Notes: generated by a model not told the origin, from the letters alone. Positions 50,888-59,965 are shown, numbered from the stretch's first letter. The stretch: DNA of 64,000 nucleotides from Streptomyces qinzhouensis (GCF_007856155.1 NZ_CP042266.1:2790001-2854000); one strand, 5' to 3'. Made by a program: numbers and translations.

Positions 50888-52777
50888 ATGGTGAGCCGGA
50901 AGACCCGGGCGGCGGCCCGGTCCGGACGCGGGCCCGCGTCCTCCCCCTCCCCCTCCCCCTTCCCTTCCTCCGGCGTGCCTGCCGTGCGGACGCCGCTCTG
51001 GTGGCCGCTGCTCACCCTCGTGGCCGTCGCCGCGGCGGCCGTACTCGCCGCCCGGTACACCCCCGTCGACCGGCACCGGATCGCCGTGGGCGCCGCGGCG
51101 GCCGTCTGTGTGCTGCTGTTCTGCTGGGTGCTGCTGCTGGTGAGGCTGCTGCGCCGGCAGCGGCTGCGGTACGCGGCGGCCCTGCGCGCCGATGAGGCGC
51201 GCGCCGCCGAGGTGGCGCATCTGGCCTCCGTACGCGTCCCGGCGATCGCCGAACGGCGGCGCGAGGGCCGCGGCCTCGACGACGTCCCCGGACCCCTCTC
51301 ACCGGCCGCCGACACCGGTGAGGAGTTCGCCGCGGCGCTGGACCGGATCGTCGCCGCGCTCGGTTCGGACGAGGCGGTACGCCGCGAGCGGGCGCTGCGC
51401 GACGCGGTCCAGGCGGCCTTCGAGTCCGTGGCCCGCCATATGCACGCCATGGCCACGGTCCAGCAGCAGGTGCTGGACGAGGTGGAGCAGTGCATCGAGG
51501 ACCCGGATCTGATGGCCGGGGTGATGAAGGCGGACCACGCCGCCGCGCAGATGACCCGCAAGGCGCAGACGCTGCTGGTGATGTGCGGAGTGTGGCCGGC
51601 CCGCCGGGAGAACCGCCCGGTGTCGCTGTACGACTGTGTGCGCGGCGCGCAGTCGCGGATCGTGGAGTTCGCCCGGGTCGAGGTGCACGGCGGCCAGTCG
51701 CTGTACGTCGTACCGCCCGCCGTCGAGGGCGTGATGCACGCGATCGCGGAACTGCTGGAGAACGCCACCGTGTTCTCGCCCTCGCGCACCCAGGTCGTCG
51801 TCACGGTCCGGGAGGTGGGCTCGGGGGCGGTCGTGGAGATCGACGACGCGGGGCTGGGGATGGCCCCGGACGTCCTGGACCAGGCCGCGGCCCGGATCCG
51901 CGACGAGCTCGATCTGGCGAACCTGGGCGCGGTGCCGAAGCTGGGGCTGGCGTGCGTCGGCCGCTGGACCCGGGAGCTGGGGTTCAGCGTGGAGCTGTCG
52001 TCGGCGTCGGCGTACGGCGGGACCCGGGCGGTGGCGTTCCTGCCGTACCGGCTGCTGACGGAGCCGCTGTCGCACTTCGCGCAGGGCGGGACGGGCACGA
52101 GCGCGTACGGCTACGGCCCGGGCGCCCGGGAGGCGGTGGCGGCACCCGGGGCCGGGGCGCGGACCCCGGCGGGCCGGACCGCGGCGGCGTACGGCGCCCC
52201 GGCGCCCGAAGGCGAGCGCACCGCCGCCCGTCCTCCCTATCCGTACGGCAGCCGCCCGCCGGAGGCACGCTCCTGGGGCGGCGCGTCGGACGGCGGCGCG
52301 CCCGCGGTCGCCCCCGCCGGGGACACCCGGGCGGCCCTGCCGCGCCGCCGCAGCAGGCGCGGTGCGGCGGTCGAGGCGGCGGCCCAGCAGGCCCTGGGCC
52401 CGCGGACGTCCCGCGCCGAACGCCCGCTGCACCCGGCCCCGCAGCCGCCGATCCCGCCCGCCCCCGCGATGCCGGAACGGGCCGCGGGCTGGAGCCCGGA
52501 GGACGCGCGGGCGTCGGTGGCGAACGTCCTGTCGGGCACCCTCCGGGGCCGGGCGACGGTCGCCGAGGCCCAGGAGCGGGCCCGGGCGGAGGCGGAGGCG
52601 TGGACCCGGGCCCGGACGGACGACGGCACGTACCACCCCCCGGCCTACGAGCCCCCGTACGAAAGCCCCTACAGCACCCCGTACGACACCTCGTCCGACA
52701 ACGTGTACGGAACACCCCCCCACGGCAGCACCCCCCACCCCCCCGAACCAGACGTCCACCATGGAGGCAGACCGTGA
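50888..52777 (+). CDS. cvnA: CvnA-type sensor histidine kinase-like protein of a conservon
   Basis: A 629-residue membrane protein: two N-terminal transmembrane spans (PLLTLVAVAAAAVLAARY; AAAAVCVLLFCWVLLLVRLL), a dimerisation region, and a GHKL ATPase domain (HAIAELLENATVFSPSRTQV; VEIDDAGLGM) lacking a clear phospho-acceptor His. A Pro/Gly-rich tail follows. Such proteins lead the conservon operons of Streptomyces. Start uncertain: 50888, 50891, or a GTG at 50765. It overlaps cvnB (GTGA). Confidence 0.88.
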   Translation: MVSRKTRAAARSGRGPASSPSPSPFPSSGVPAVRTPLWWPLLTLVAVAAAAVLAARYTPVDRHRIAVGAAAAVCVLLFCWVLLLVRLLRRQRLRYAAALRADEARAAEVAHLASVRVPAIAERRREGRGLDDVPGPLSPAADTGEEFAAALDRIVAALGSDEAVRRERALRDAVQAAFESVARHMHAMATVQQQVLDEVEQCIEDPDLMAGVMKADHAAAQMTRKAQTLLVMCGVWPARRENRPVSLYDCVRGAQSRIVEFARVEVHGGQSLYVVPPAVEGVMHAIAELLENATVFSPSRTQVVVTVREVGSGAVVEIDDAGLGMAPDVLDQAAARIRDELDLANLGAVPKLGLACVGRWTRELGFSVELSSASAYGGTRAVAFLPYRLLTEPLSHFAQGGTGTSAYGYGPGAREAVAAPGAGARTPAGRTAAAYGAPAPEGERTAARPPYPYGSRPPEARSWGGASDGGAPAVAPAGDTRAALPRRRSRRGAAVEAAAQQALGPRTSRAERPLHPAPQPPIPPAPAMPERAAGWSPEDARASVANVLSGTLRGRATVAEAQERARAEAEAWTRARTDDGTYHPPAYEPPYESPYSTPYDTSSDNVYGTPPHGSTPHPPEPDVHHGGRP

Positions 52778-53220
52778 CCGGGTTCATTTCGACACTCCCC
52801 GACGTGGGCTGGATGCTCAGGCCACTGATCGAGATCCCCGGCGTCCGGCATGCCGTCGTCGTCTCGGAGGACGGTCTGCGGCTGGGCCACGCGTCGGCGC
52901 AGCGGCTGCGCGGCCCGGTCGGGGAGCTGAGCGTGGCACAGGCCGAATCGCTCTCCGCGGCCTGCGCGGCGATGAATATGACGGGCCGGTCCACGGCGTC
53001 CCTGCTGTTCGGCGCGGGGGCCGGCATGCGGCAGCTGATGCTGGAGTCCGAGCACGGCTTCGTCCTCTTCTCGCAGGCCGGGGTGGGCGCGCATCTGGCC
53101 GTGGCGACGGGCACCGACGCCGATGTCGCCCTGGTCGCCCAGCAGATGCAGCTGCTGGTGGCGAAGATCGGGGCACACCTGAGCAGTCAGCCGAGGGACC
53201 CCGTGGCCGACACACGATGA
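52774..53220 (+). CDS. cvnB: CvnB roadblock/LC7 protein
   Basis: A 148-residue roadblock/LC7-domain protein (HAVVVSEDGLRLGHAS; RQLMLESEHGFVLFSQAGVGAHLAVATG), the usual second member of a conservon. Such proteins regulate small GTPases like CvnD. Overlaps cvnA and cvnC by 4 bases. Confidence 0.92.
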   Translation: MTGFISTLPDVGWMLRPLIEIPGVRHAVVVSEDGLRLGHASAQRLRGPVGELSVAQAESLSAACAAMNMTGRSTASLLFGAGAGMRQLMLESEHGFVLFSQAGVGAHLAVATGTDADVALVAQQMQLLVAKIGAHLSSQPRDPVADTR

Positions 53221-53603
53221 CGGACCGTCCGGCGGAACGCCCGGGACCGGGTCCGGAGCAGCAGCGGACCACCCCGGCGGTACGGCCGTATGTGATCACC
53301 CAGGGTCGTGCGGGCACCGGTGCCGAACCGCTGCCGTGGGAGACCCTGGTGATGGCGACGGACGCCGCGTTCCCCGCATCCCTCCAGCCGGAACACCACA
53401 TGATCCTCCGGCAGTGCCAGGGCCTGCTCTCGGTCGCCGAGGTGGCCGCCTACCTCGGGCAGCCGCCCTCGGTGGTGCAGGTACTGCTCGCCGACCTCGT
53501 CGACTGGGGTCTGGTCGTGCTCCGTCCCCCCATTCCACCGGCCGACCGCACCGATGTGACCATGCTGAGAAAGGTCCTCCATGGCCTCGAACACCGTCTC
53601 TGA
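53217..53603 (+). CDS. cvnC: CvnC (DUF742) protein
   Basis: A 128-residue DUF742 protein: RPYVITQGRAGT, LPWETLVMATD, MILRQCQGLLSVAEVAAYLGQPPSVVQVLLADLVDWGLV, with a winged-helix look. It overlaps the next gene by 23 bases, as is typical for the third conservon member. Confidence 0.92.
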   Translation: MTDRPAERPGPGPEQQRTTPAVRPYVITQGRAGTGAEPLPWETLVMATDAAFPASLQPEHHMILRQCQGLLSVAEVAAYLGQPPSVVQVLLADLVDWGLVVLRPPIPPADRTDVTMLRKVLHGLEHRL

Positions 53604-54321
53604 CCCCCGGGACCGGGACACCCCCGGTGAGCGGGGCCCGGGACACGGCCCGGGCCACCGGGGCCCGTCCGCTCCCGCCGCCCTCCCCTCTCCCCCTGCC
53701 CCCGCCGCCACCGACGGCGGCGCTCCCGGGAAGTACGTCCCGGCGAGCGTCAGGGGCGCGGCCAAAATCCTGGTCGTCGGCCCGCTGGGGGTCGGGAAGA
53801 CCACCCTGATCGGCACGGTCTCGGAGATCAAACCGCTCTCCACCGAGGCGGTGATGACACAGGCGGGCGCGGAGGTCGACACCCTGGTCCGGGCCGGGAA
53901 GACCACGACGACCGTGGCGCTCGACTTCGGGCGGATGACCATCGACGGCGCGCTGGTGCTCTATATCTTCGGCACCCCGGGGCAGCAGCGCTTCCTGCCC
54001 GCCTGGCGGGAGCTGGCCCGGGGCGCGCTGGGCGCGCTGGCACTGGTGGACACCCGTAATCTGGCGGCGTCCTTCGACGCGCTGGGCAATCTGGAGGATC
54101 TCGGGCTGCCGTTCGCGGTGGCGGTCAACGACTTCCCGGGCAGCCCGCGCTATCCGGAGGACGAGCTGCGCGGGGCGCTGGATCTGCTGCCGGGCACCCC
54201 GCTGGTGTACTGCGACGCGCGGGATCTGCGCTCCTCCGTGGGGGCGCTGATCGCGCTGCTGGAGCATCTCATCGACGACGACGCCCCTGGCCGGAACCCG
54301 GCCGCCGGCGGCACCCGGTGA
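53581..54321 (+). CDS. cvnD: CvnD GTP-binding protein
   Basis: A 246-residue small GTPase-like protein: P-loop GPLGVGKTTLIG (about residues 67-78), FGTPGQQRFLPAW (switch II) and AVNDFPG. A Pro-rich 50-residue head precedes the domain. With CvnA-C it forms the proposed membrane-associated signalling complex that resembles eukaryotic G-protein circuits. Confidence 0.92.
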   Translation: MASNTVSDPRDRDTPGERGPGHGPGHRGPSAPAALPSPPAPAATDGGAPGKYVPASVRGAAKILVVGPLGVGKTTLIGTVSEIKPLSTEAVMTQAGAEVDTLVRAGKTTTTVALDFGRMTIDGALVLYIFGTPGQQRFLPAWRELARGALGALALVDTRNLAASFDALGNLEDLGLPFAVAVNDFPGSPRYPEDELRGALDLLPGTPLVYCDARDLRSSVGALIALLEHLIDDDAPGRNPAAGGTR

Positions 54322-55571
54322 CCTATCCCCCGCAACACGCCTACCCCGCCTCCCGTACCCCCGGCGGCCGGTGCCCGGTGGCGCCGTCGCTGTACGGTCC
54401 CGAGCCCGACGGCAACGCGCTGCCCGCGTTCTACGAGGAACTGCGGCGCGAGTACGGGCCGGTGGCGCCGGTCACGGTGGCGCCCGGGGTCTCGGCATGG
54501 CTGGTGATCGGCCATCGCGAGGTGCTCCATCTGACCCGCGAGGAAGCGGACTTCTCGCACGACCCGCGCCGCTGGTCGCTGCTGCGGGAGGGGCGGGTAC
54601 TGCCGGAGTCGCCGATCATGCCGCTGGTGGGCTGGCGTCCGGCGCTGCTGTACGCGGACGGGCAACAGCACCGGCGGATGCGGGCCGCGGTGTCGGAGGC
54701 GATCGCCCGGATCGACGGCCATGAACTGCGGCGCAGCGTCTGCGCGACGGCGGAGGAGCTGATCGCGTCGTTCGCGGCCCGGGGCGAGGCGGACCTTGTC
54801 GCGCACTACGCCCAGAAGCTGCCCTCCCAGGTGATCATCCGGCTGCTCGGTCTGGACGAGCGCACCGGCCAGCAGCTGATCTGGGCGATCACGGGCACGG
54901 TCGCGGCGAACGCGGACTCCGTCAACGCCAGCCGCCGCATGGGCGGCATCCTCTCCGAGCTGGTCGCCGAGAAGCGGGCCCACCCCGGCGACGACCTCAC
55001 CTCCACCCTGCTGGGCCATCCCGCGCGGCTCACCGACGAGGAGGTGCTGCACAACCTGGCGGTGATGTTCCTGGCGGGCAACCACACCACGGTGAACTGG
55101 ATTTCCGCGACCCTGCGCGTGCTGCTCTCCGACCCGGCGTTCCGCTCCTCCCTGGCGGGCGGCCATCTGACCGTGGACGACGCCCTGGACCTGGTGCTCT
55201 GGCGCCATCCCCCGACCCAGCACTTCCCGGCCCGCTACGCCACCCGCGATCTGGTCCTCGGCGGCCGGCCCATCCGCGCGGGCGACATGCTCCTGCTGGG
55301 CCTGGCGGGCGCCAACCAGGACCCGGCGATCCTCCCCCCGGACGGCGCCCCGGTGGTGGGCAACCGCTCCCATCTGGCCTTCGGCGCGGGCCCTCACGCC
55401 TGCCCGGCCCAGGACCCGGCCCGCCTGATCACCCGCACCGCGGTCGACACCCTCCACCACCGCCTCCCGGACCTCCGCCTCTCCGTCCCGGAGTCCCAGC
55501 TGACCTGGCTCCGCTCACCATGGAGCAAGGGCCTGGAGTCCCTACCGGTACGTTTCGGCCCGCGGCGGTAA
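54318..55571 (+). CDS. cvnE: Cytochrome P450 of the conservon (CvnE type)
   Basis: A 417-residue P450. FLAGNHTTVNW is the I helix (with N-H-T-T instead of the usual A-G-x-D/E-T), RYATRD contains the K-helix-following Arg, and FGAGPHACPAQDPARLI supplies the heme Cys (C362). P450 genes accompany several conservons. The GTG start overlaps cvnD. Substrate unknown. Confidence 0.88.
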   Translation: MTYPPQHAYPASRTPGGRCPVAPSLYGPEPDGNALPAFYEELRREYGPVAPVTVAPGVSAWLVIGHREVLHLTREEADFSHDPRRWSLLREGRVLPESPIMPLVGWRPALLYADGQQHRRMRAAVSEAIARIDGHELRRSVCATAEELIASFAARGEADLVAHYAQKLPSQVIIRLLGLDERTGQQLIWAITGTVAANADSVNASRRMGGILSELVAEKRAHPGDDLTSTLLGHPARLTDEEVLHNLAVMFLAGNHTTVNWISATLRVLLSDPAFRSSLAGGHLTVDDALDLVLWRHPPTQHFPARYATRDLVLGGRPIRAGDMLLLGLAGANQDPAILPPDGAPVVGNRSHLAFGAGPHACPAQDPARLITRTAVDTLHHRLPDLRLSVPESQLTWLRSPWSKGLESLPVRFGPRR

Positions 55572-55585
55572 CGCCGTACATCTGG

Positions 55586-55951
55586 TCAGACCAGCGCCTT
55601 CTCAATGGCCTCGAAGATGTCCGCGTCCGTCTCCCGCTGCCATTCGGGCAGCTCGGGCCAGTCGGCCACGTACCCCGGCTTGGGATCCTCGAAGTGCTTG
55701 AACATCTGGGCGGTCCAGCAGGTCGCCACGTAGCGGCTCTTCTGCTCGCGCGTCAACCGGGTCGCGTACCCACCGCTGATCTCGATGAAGTGGTGGACCT
55801 GCTGGTACACGGAGCCGGCGGCCCGGCGCTCCCACTCCGGGGTGTCTTCCCATGGGGTGACGTATCCGGGCTTCGGTTCGCCGGGGAAGTGCCGGCGCAC
55901 CCCCGCGATCCATGCTTCCCGGAACAGTCGTGCGCCTTCGGTCTGCGACAT
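55586..55951 (-). CDS. Small protein with two internal repeats
   Basis: A 121-residue protein. FPGEPKPGYVTPWEDTPEWER (first half) and FEDPKPGYVADWPELPEWQRETDADIF (second half) are clear repeats of one motif. Small Streptomyces proteins of this style often accompany XRE regulators, and it sits 14 bases after the XRE gene at 55966, in the same direction. GAGGGG precedes the ATG. Function unknown. Confidence 0.7.
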   Translation of the reverse strand: MSQTEGARLFREAWIAGVRRHFPGEPKPGYVTPWEDTPEWERRAAGSVYQQVHHFIEISGGYATRLTREQKSRYVATCWTAQMFKHFEDPKPGYVADWPELPEWQRETDADIFEAIEKALV

Positions 55952-55965
55952 GCCAACCCCTCTCG

Positions 55966-57228
55966 TCACGGCGTCCTCAGCACGGCGATCTCCGCCCTCA
56001 GCTCCGCCACGCGGTGGTCACGGCTCAGGGGCCCGAACTCGTCGCACAGATCGTGGAGTCTACGGGCGACGTATCCGGACTCGGAGGCTCGGGCGAGCCG
56101 GACGGCCTCCAGTCCGTACGCGGTGACCTGCTCGGGGTCGTTCCGCTTCGCGCCGATGACGGCAAGGTCGGTCAGCACCGCTCCCCGCCGCCGGTACGAC
56201 TGCCCGGAGGCGAGAGTGCCCTGCTCCAACGCCCCCCGCAGAGCCTCCTCGGCGAGATCGAGTCGCCGGAGCCGTACGTACCGCGCCCCCCGCTCCTCCG
56301 CGAGCCGGTTGCCGTCGAAGCGGAGCCATCCGCCGTTGGAGCTCTCCGCAGGCAGTTCCCTGACCTGTTCGGCCCGTTCCAGGGCACGCTCGCACGCGGC
56401 AAGATCGCCGAGACCCGCGTACGCCTCGGCCTGGACCGACGCAACCCAGTACCGGGTGGCCAGAGCGCCGTCACCCCGGGACGCCAGCCGCTCGGCGGCT
56501 GCGAGCATCTGCACGGCCTGGTGGTAGCGGCGGCCCGACATGTCCACGTAGGCGTGCCGGACGAGGGCACACGCCCACAGGTCGTACGCGCCTGCGTCCC
56601 TGCTGGCAGAGGCCGCGAGCGCGTAGGACGCGGCAGCATCGGTGTACCGGTTCGCGTCGAAGGCCACCTCGCCGGCGAGTTGGAAGAGGTCGGCCACCGT
56701 GTTCAGCAGTGGCCGGGAGACACCTCGCCCCACGCTCAGGGCCTCGCTGAGCGCAGTCAGCTGATCCCTGACGACGGGATAGACGGAGCCCTTGGAACGG
56801 GCGAGCTGGTAGACCTGCCAGAGGTGGCCGTTCATTCGGGCGAAGTCGGCGGGTGCCCCCCGGCGAACTCCGTCCGCGAGAGCGGCGGCCTCGTCGGCGG
56901 GCAACGCGGTCAGCGCCCCGCTGACACTCAGAAGGCGGAGGAATTCACGGCGGATCATCTCGTCAGGGTCTCCCGCTCTCGGATGCGGACGGTCGCTGGA
57001 AGGCTGCCCTTCGGCCACGGCTCGGGCCGCGGATCGTGGCTGGTTCAGCAGCGCGTCCAGCTCATCGAGGCCGATCTTCAAAGCTGCCGCCAAACCCGGT
57101 CGCTGGAGGGGCTGCGGTACGCCCCTGCCGCTCTCCCAACGTCCGACCGTTGTACGGTCCACACCGAGTAACTGGGCCAACTTTTCCTGACTGTAGCCCA
57201 GGGTCCTGCGACGCTCCGCCAGTCCCAT
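55966..57228 (-). CDS. XRE-family regulator with TPR-like C-terminal region
   Basis: A 420-residue regulator. The N-terminal HTH (LGYSQEKLAQLLGVDRTTVGRWESGRGVPQPLQRPGLAAAL) is followed by EMIRREFLRLLSVSGALTALPADE and a long helical repeat part (for example FDANRYTDAAASYALAASASRDAGAYDLWACALV). The architecture is that of Streptomyces transcriptional regulators with tetratricopeptide-like signal domains. It is divergent from the lasso precursor and could control it. Confidence 0.8.
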   Translation of the reverse strand: MGLAERRRTLGYSQEKLAQLLGVDRTTVGRWESGRGVPQPLQRPGLAAALKIGLDELDALLNQPRSAARAVAEGQPSSDRPHPRAGDPDEMIRREFLRLLSVSGALTALPADEAAALADGVRRGAPADFARMNGHLWQVYQLARSKGSVYPVVRDQLTALSEALSVGRGVSRPLLNTVADLFQLAGEVAFDANRYTDAAASYALAASASRDAGAYDLWACALVRHAYVDMSGRRYHQAVQMLAAAERLASRGDGALATRYWVASVQAEAYAGLGDLAACERALERAEQVRELPAESSNGGWLRFDGNRLAEERGARYVRLRRLDLAEEALRGALEQGTLASGQSYRRRGAVLTDLAVIGAKRNDPEQVTAYGLEAVRLARASESGYVARRLHDLCDEFGPLSRDHRVAELRAEIAVLRTP

Positions 57229-57432
57229 GCCGACCCCATTCCATGAACCAGCCCGGCGACGATCATGCGCCCGGTTATGCATCAAGGCTGCCGCATCGAT
57301 GCCGTGGAGTCTCCGTACTGGCCGCGCTTTCCTTGGAGTTGTCGTGATCGGGCGGCATCCGTCCGGATCGGCATCGGAGCACCGGGGACTCGCCCCCGTC
57401 GCCTCCGATCGGCCAAGAGGGAGGTGAACACC
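57229..57432. promoter_or_regulatory. Divergent promoter region of the XRE regulator and the lasso operon
   Basis: A 204-base region with promoters for the regulator (-) and precursor (+). It contains CCGATC/GATCGG pairs around 57355-57415 (for example CGTCCGGATCGGCATCGG and CCTCCGATCGGCC) that may be operators. I could not assign exact promoter boxes. The precursor has a good ribosome site (GGGAGGTGA) at 57418-57426. Confidence 0.4.
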
Positions 57433-57561
57433 ATGTCGGATACCACCCAGCCCGGCGTCGAAGCGGACGAAGAGATCGTGGCCTTGGAGAACGCGGCTCT
57501 ACTGACCCAGGGCGGTAGCAGCAGCAGCGTGGAGAACAAGCGTTCCCCGTACGGCTACTGA
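57433..57561 (+). CDS. Lasso peptide precursor (albusnodin-like)
   Basis: A 42-residue precursor. The leader is residues 1-26, ending LLTQ with the expected Thr at position -2. The core is residues 27-42, GGSSSSVENKRSPYGY. Ring closure would join Gly1 to Glu8 (an 8-residue ring), leaving a tail with Lys10. Albusnodin is acetylated on a core lysine, and this operon carries a GNAT, so Lys10 is the obvious candidate. The leader has no YxxP motif of the kind common in actinobacterial lasso leaders. Hallmarks of synthesis (cyclase and protease) follow directly. Confidence 0.82.
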   Translation: MSDTTQPGVEADEEIVALENAALLTQGGSSSSVENKRSPYGY

Positions 57562-57566
57562 GCCCC

Positions 57567-57599
57567 AACGGCGGCATCTCTCTCCGAGGTGCCGCCGTT
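57567..57599 (+). terminator. Hairpin between precursor and cyclase
   Basis: AACGGCGGCA (57567-57576) pairs perfectly with TGCCGCCGTT (57590-57599), five bases after the precursor stop. It may stabilise the precursor message and cut read-through into the enzymes, so that the peptide is made in excess. Confidence 0.7.
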
Positions 57600-57632
57600 T
57601 CCCTACGGAACCGAATCCACGGAGGTGATCAC

Positions 57633-59330
57633 ATGGGATGGTTCGGAGGAGCACTCGCCCCGCCCGATACGGCTCCGACACCGGTCGGTGCCCATGTGCT
57701 GTGGCACGAGCCCCCCACCTGGTCGGTGGGAGCGACCGTACGGTTGGCGAGGGCGAGCGGAGGCCGGCGGCTCGCCGTCTTCGGTCTCTGTGGGGCAGTG
57801 GACGACGAATTGAACCGTCTGGTCGAACAGGCCGGCACCCGGGAGCTGGACGTGGCGGCCACCGCCTGGACCGGCGCCTACGCCATCGCCCTCGACGACG
57901 GGAAAGGCGCCTTCACCCTATGGGGGGACCCGGCAGGTGCCTGCCCTCTCTACCTCGCGCGGGCACACGGTGTCCTCCTGTGGTCGTCCAGTTCCCTGGC
58001 ACTCGCGTCCCTGCTCGGGAGCAGCCCCGACCGGGGGTGGCTGGCCGCCCATCTGGCAGACCCCACCGCGTGGACTCCCGGCCGTTCGGCATGGGCCGAT
58101 GTGGAGCAGTTACCTCCAGGACATCGCTGGACCATCTCCCCGAACGGCGCATCAGCCTGCGTCCCGTACTGGGAACCGTCGCCCGGCACCCGAGGCGCAT
58201 CCGTCCGGCGCTTACGGGACGACCTGGCGAACAGTGTCCTGATCCGTGCAACCGGCCGAGCGATCTCCTCGGACCTCTCCGGTGGGCTCGACTCCAGCAC
58301 CCTTGCGGCCCACGCGGCCCAGCACGGCCCGGTCCTCGGCGTCACCCATCACCCCCGGGGAAGGGAGCGTGGCGGCGATATCGACCACGCCCGAGAGGTG
58401 GTCCGGGCATACCCCTCCATCCAGCACCATCTGATGCCACTGGGGCGGGAGCACCTTCCCTTCACAGACCTCGGCACGCTCGTCCTCACCGACGAACCCG
58501 CGCCGTCCTCGATCACCGTCGCCCAGCTCTTCTCCGAGTTCGTCCTGCTGAAGTCCGAAGGAACCGAGGTCCATCTCACGGGCGACGGCGGCGACTCCCT
58601 CTTCCTGCCACCGCCGGTCCACCTGGCCGACCTCGTACGCGCGGGGCGCCTGCTCCGTCTCGGCTCGGATGCCCGGTCCTGGGCACGGCTCCATCGGACG
58701 AGCCCCTGGCCCGCCTTGGCCGCGGCCTGGAGGAACCCTGATCGACTGGCTGGTACAGCCGACCCGAAACCCTGGTTGACCAGTGATGCCCTCGACCTGG
58801 CGGATGCCGTCATCTCATCATGTCCGCACGGCAAGCTCCTGGGGCACGCCGACCGTCACCTCCTGGCCGAATGCCGCTATGTCGGCCGTACGGCCGCTAC
58901 GGAGAACCAGTTGGCCGCCGCGTTCGGGATCGAGATGCACAACCCGTTCACCGATGCCCGAATCCTGGAATCCGTCCTCGCCGTACCCGCCGACGCACGC
59001 TGGTCGGCCCACCGCTACAAGCCGCTCCTGGCCGATGCCGTTCGGGGGCTGCTGCCCGATTCGGTGATACGGCGCGGAGCGAAGGGGCTGTTCGCCATGG
59101 ACCACCATCACGGTCTCCGAGCCAATCTGAACCACGTCCTGAACCTGGCGGACGGGTATCTCGCCGATCTCGGGCTGGTCCGGCCGGCCGCGCTGCGATC
59201 GTTGCTCCGCCGGGGTGCGCTCGGTATCGACATCCCCTGGGGACTGATCGAACCGGTTCTCGGCGCTGAACTGTGGCTTCGTGCCTCCGGAACGGCCACC
59301 CAGCTGGTGCGGTGGGAGGCGAAGCCATGA
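57633..59330 (+). CDS. Lasso peptide cyclase (asparagine synthetase-like)
   Basis: A 565-residue asparagine synthetase homologue. The N-terminal glutaminase domain lacks Cys2, as in other lasso cyclases, and the synthetase domain has S216-GGLDSS (pyrophosphate loop), LTGDGGDSLF and HNPFTDARILE. It adenylates the ring Glu/Asp so that Gly1 can attack. GGAGGTGATC precedes the ATG. It contains two TTA codons (58110-58112 and 58212-58214), so its expression should depend on bldA. Confidence 0.92.
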   Translation: MGWFGGALAPPDTAPTPVGAHVLWHEPPTWSVGATVRLARASGGRRLAVFGLCGAVDDELNRLVEQAGTRELDVAATAWTGAYAIALDDGKGAFTLWGDPAGACPLYLARAHGVLLWSSSSLALASLLGSSPDRGWLAAHLADPTAWTPGRSAWADVEQLPPGHRWTISPNGASACVPYWEPSPGTRGASVRRLRDDLANSVLIRATGRAISSDLSGGLDSSTLAAHAAQHGPVLGVTHHPRGRERGGDIDHAREVVRAYPSIQHHLMPLGREHLPFTDLGTLVLTDEPAPSSITVAQLFSEFVLLKSEGTEVHLTGDGGDSLFLPPPVHLADLVRAGRLLRLGSDARSWARLHRTSPWPALAAAWRNPDRLAGTADPKPWLTSDALDLADAVISSCPHGKLLGHADRHLLAECRYVGRTAATENQLAAAFGIEMHNPFTDARILESVLAVPADARWSAHRYKPLLADAVRGLLPDSVIRRGAKGLFAMDHHHGLRANLNHVLNLADGYLADLGLVRPAALRSLLRRGALGIDIPWGLIEPVLGAELWLRASGTATQLVRWEAKP

Positions 59331-59965
59331 CGAGGCCTCTCCCGAACCGGCACACTCGTACGGCGATCATCGACCACGCCGGGGTAGTCATCGACTACCG
59401 CACCGGATCCACCACGGTTCTCACCGGGGCCTCACTGGTCCACTGGCTCGATGTCCTGGATCACACTGCAGCTCCGGCTCCCGTAACCGTTCGCCCTTCC
59501 GCGATCTCCTGGGGCGCCGACGAATCGCCCGCCTGCCTCACGCCCTGCCCTCGCCCACCCTGGCGTTGGGCCCTGGCGGCGACCGTGCTCCTTCTCTGTA
59601 CGCTCTCCATCCGTCACCTGGGCCGCCCCGGAACGCGCTTCGGCCGACTGGTACGCCTCGCCGAGGCCGGCCGGAACCTCCCGCCTCCGCCCCGGGAACA
59701 AGCGGCGCTCGCGGTCCGCTCGGTCCGCTGGGCGGCCCGTACCCTGCCCGCCCGGGTCGCGTGTCTGGAGGAATCCACGGCGGCCTCGCTGCTGCTGGCG
59801 TGCTGCGGGCGGGGCGGGGTCTGGAGGCACGGCATCGCCACCGATCCGATCCGATTGCACGCCTGGGTCTGCGATGTTCACGACCGCCCGGTCGAGGAAC
59901 CCGACCGGACCGACGACTACACACCCCTCAACACCCCATCAGTCAAGGCGAAGAGGTACCGATGA
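59327..59965 (+). CDS. Lasso peptide B protein (leader protease, with possible RRE-like start)
   Basis: A 212-residue transglutaminase-like protease. C146 (RVACLEESTA) and H178 (IRLHAWVC) form the catalytic pair. The start (AIIDHAGVVIDYRTGSTTVLTGASLVHWLDVLD, about residues 13-45) resembles the strand-hairpin-helix opening of the PqqD-like recognition domain, normally a separate B1 protein. It is shorter than a full domain, so this may be a fused or reduced B1-B2. A hydrophobic stretch (ALAATVLLLCTL) lies in the middle. ATGA overlaps join it to both the cyclase and the GNAT. Confidence 0.85.
   Translation: MTRPLPNRHTRTAIIDHAGVVIDYRTGSTTVLTGASLVHWLDVLDHTAAPAPVTVRPSAISWGADESPACLTPCPRPPWRWALAATVLLLCTLSIRHLGRPGTRFGRLVRLAEAGRNLPPPPREQAALAVRSVRWAARTLPARVACLEESTAASLLLACCGRGGVWRHGIATDPIRLHAWVCDVHDRPVEEPDRTDDYTPLNTPSVKAKRYR

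Noticed and set aside
57633..59965. Asparagine synthetase and transglutaminase of primary metabolism
   Set aside because: No Cys2 glutaminase nucleophile in the synthetase, and a short precursor with Thr at -2 and Glu at core position 8 directly upstream point to a lasso system.
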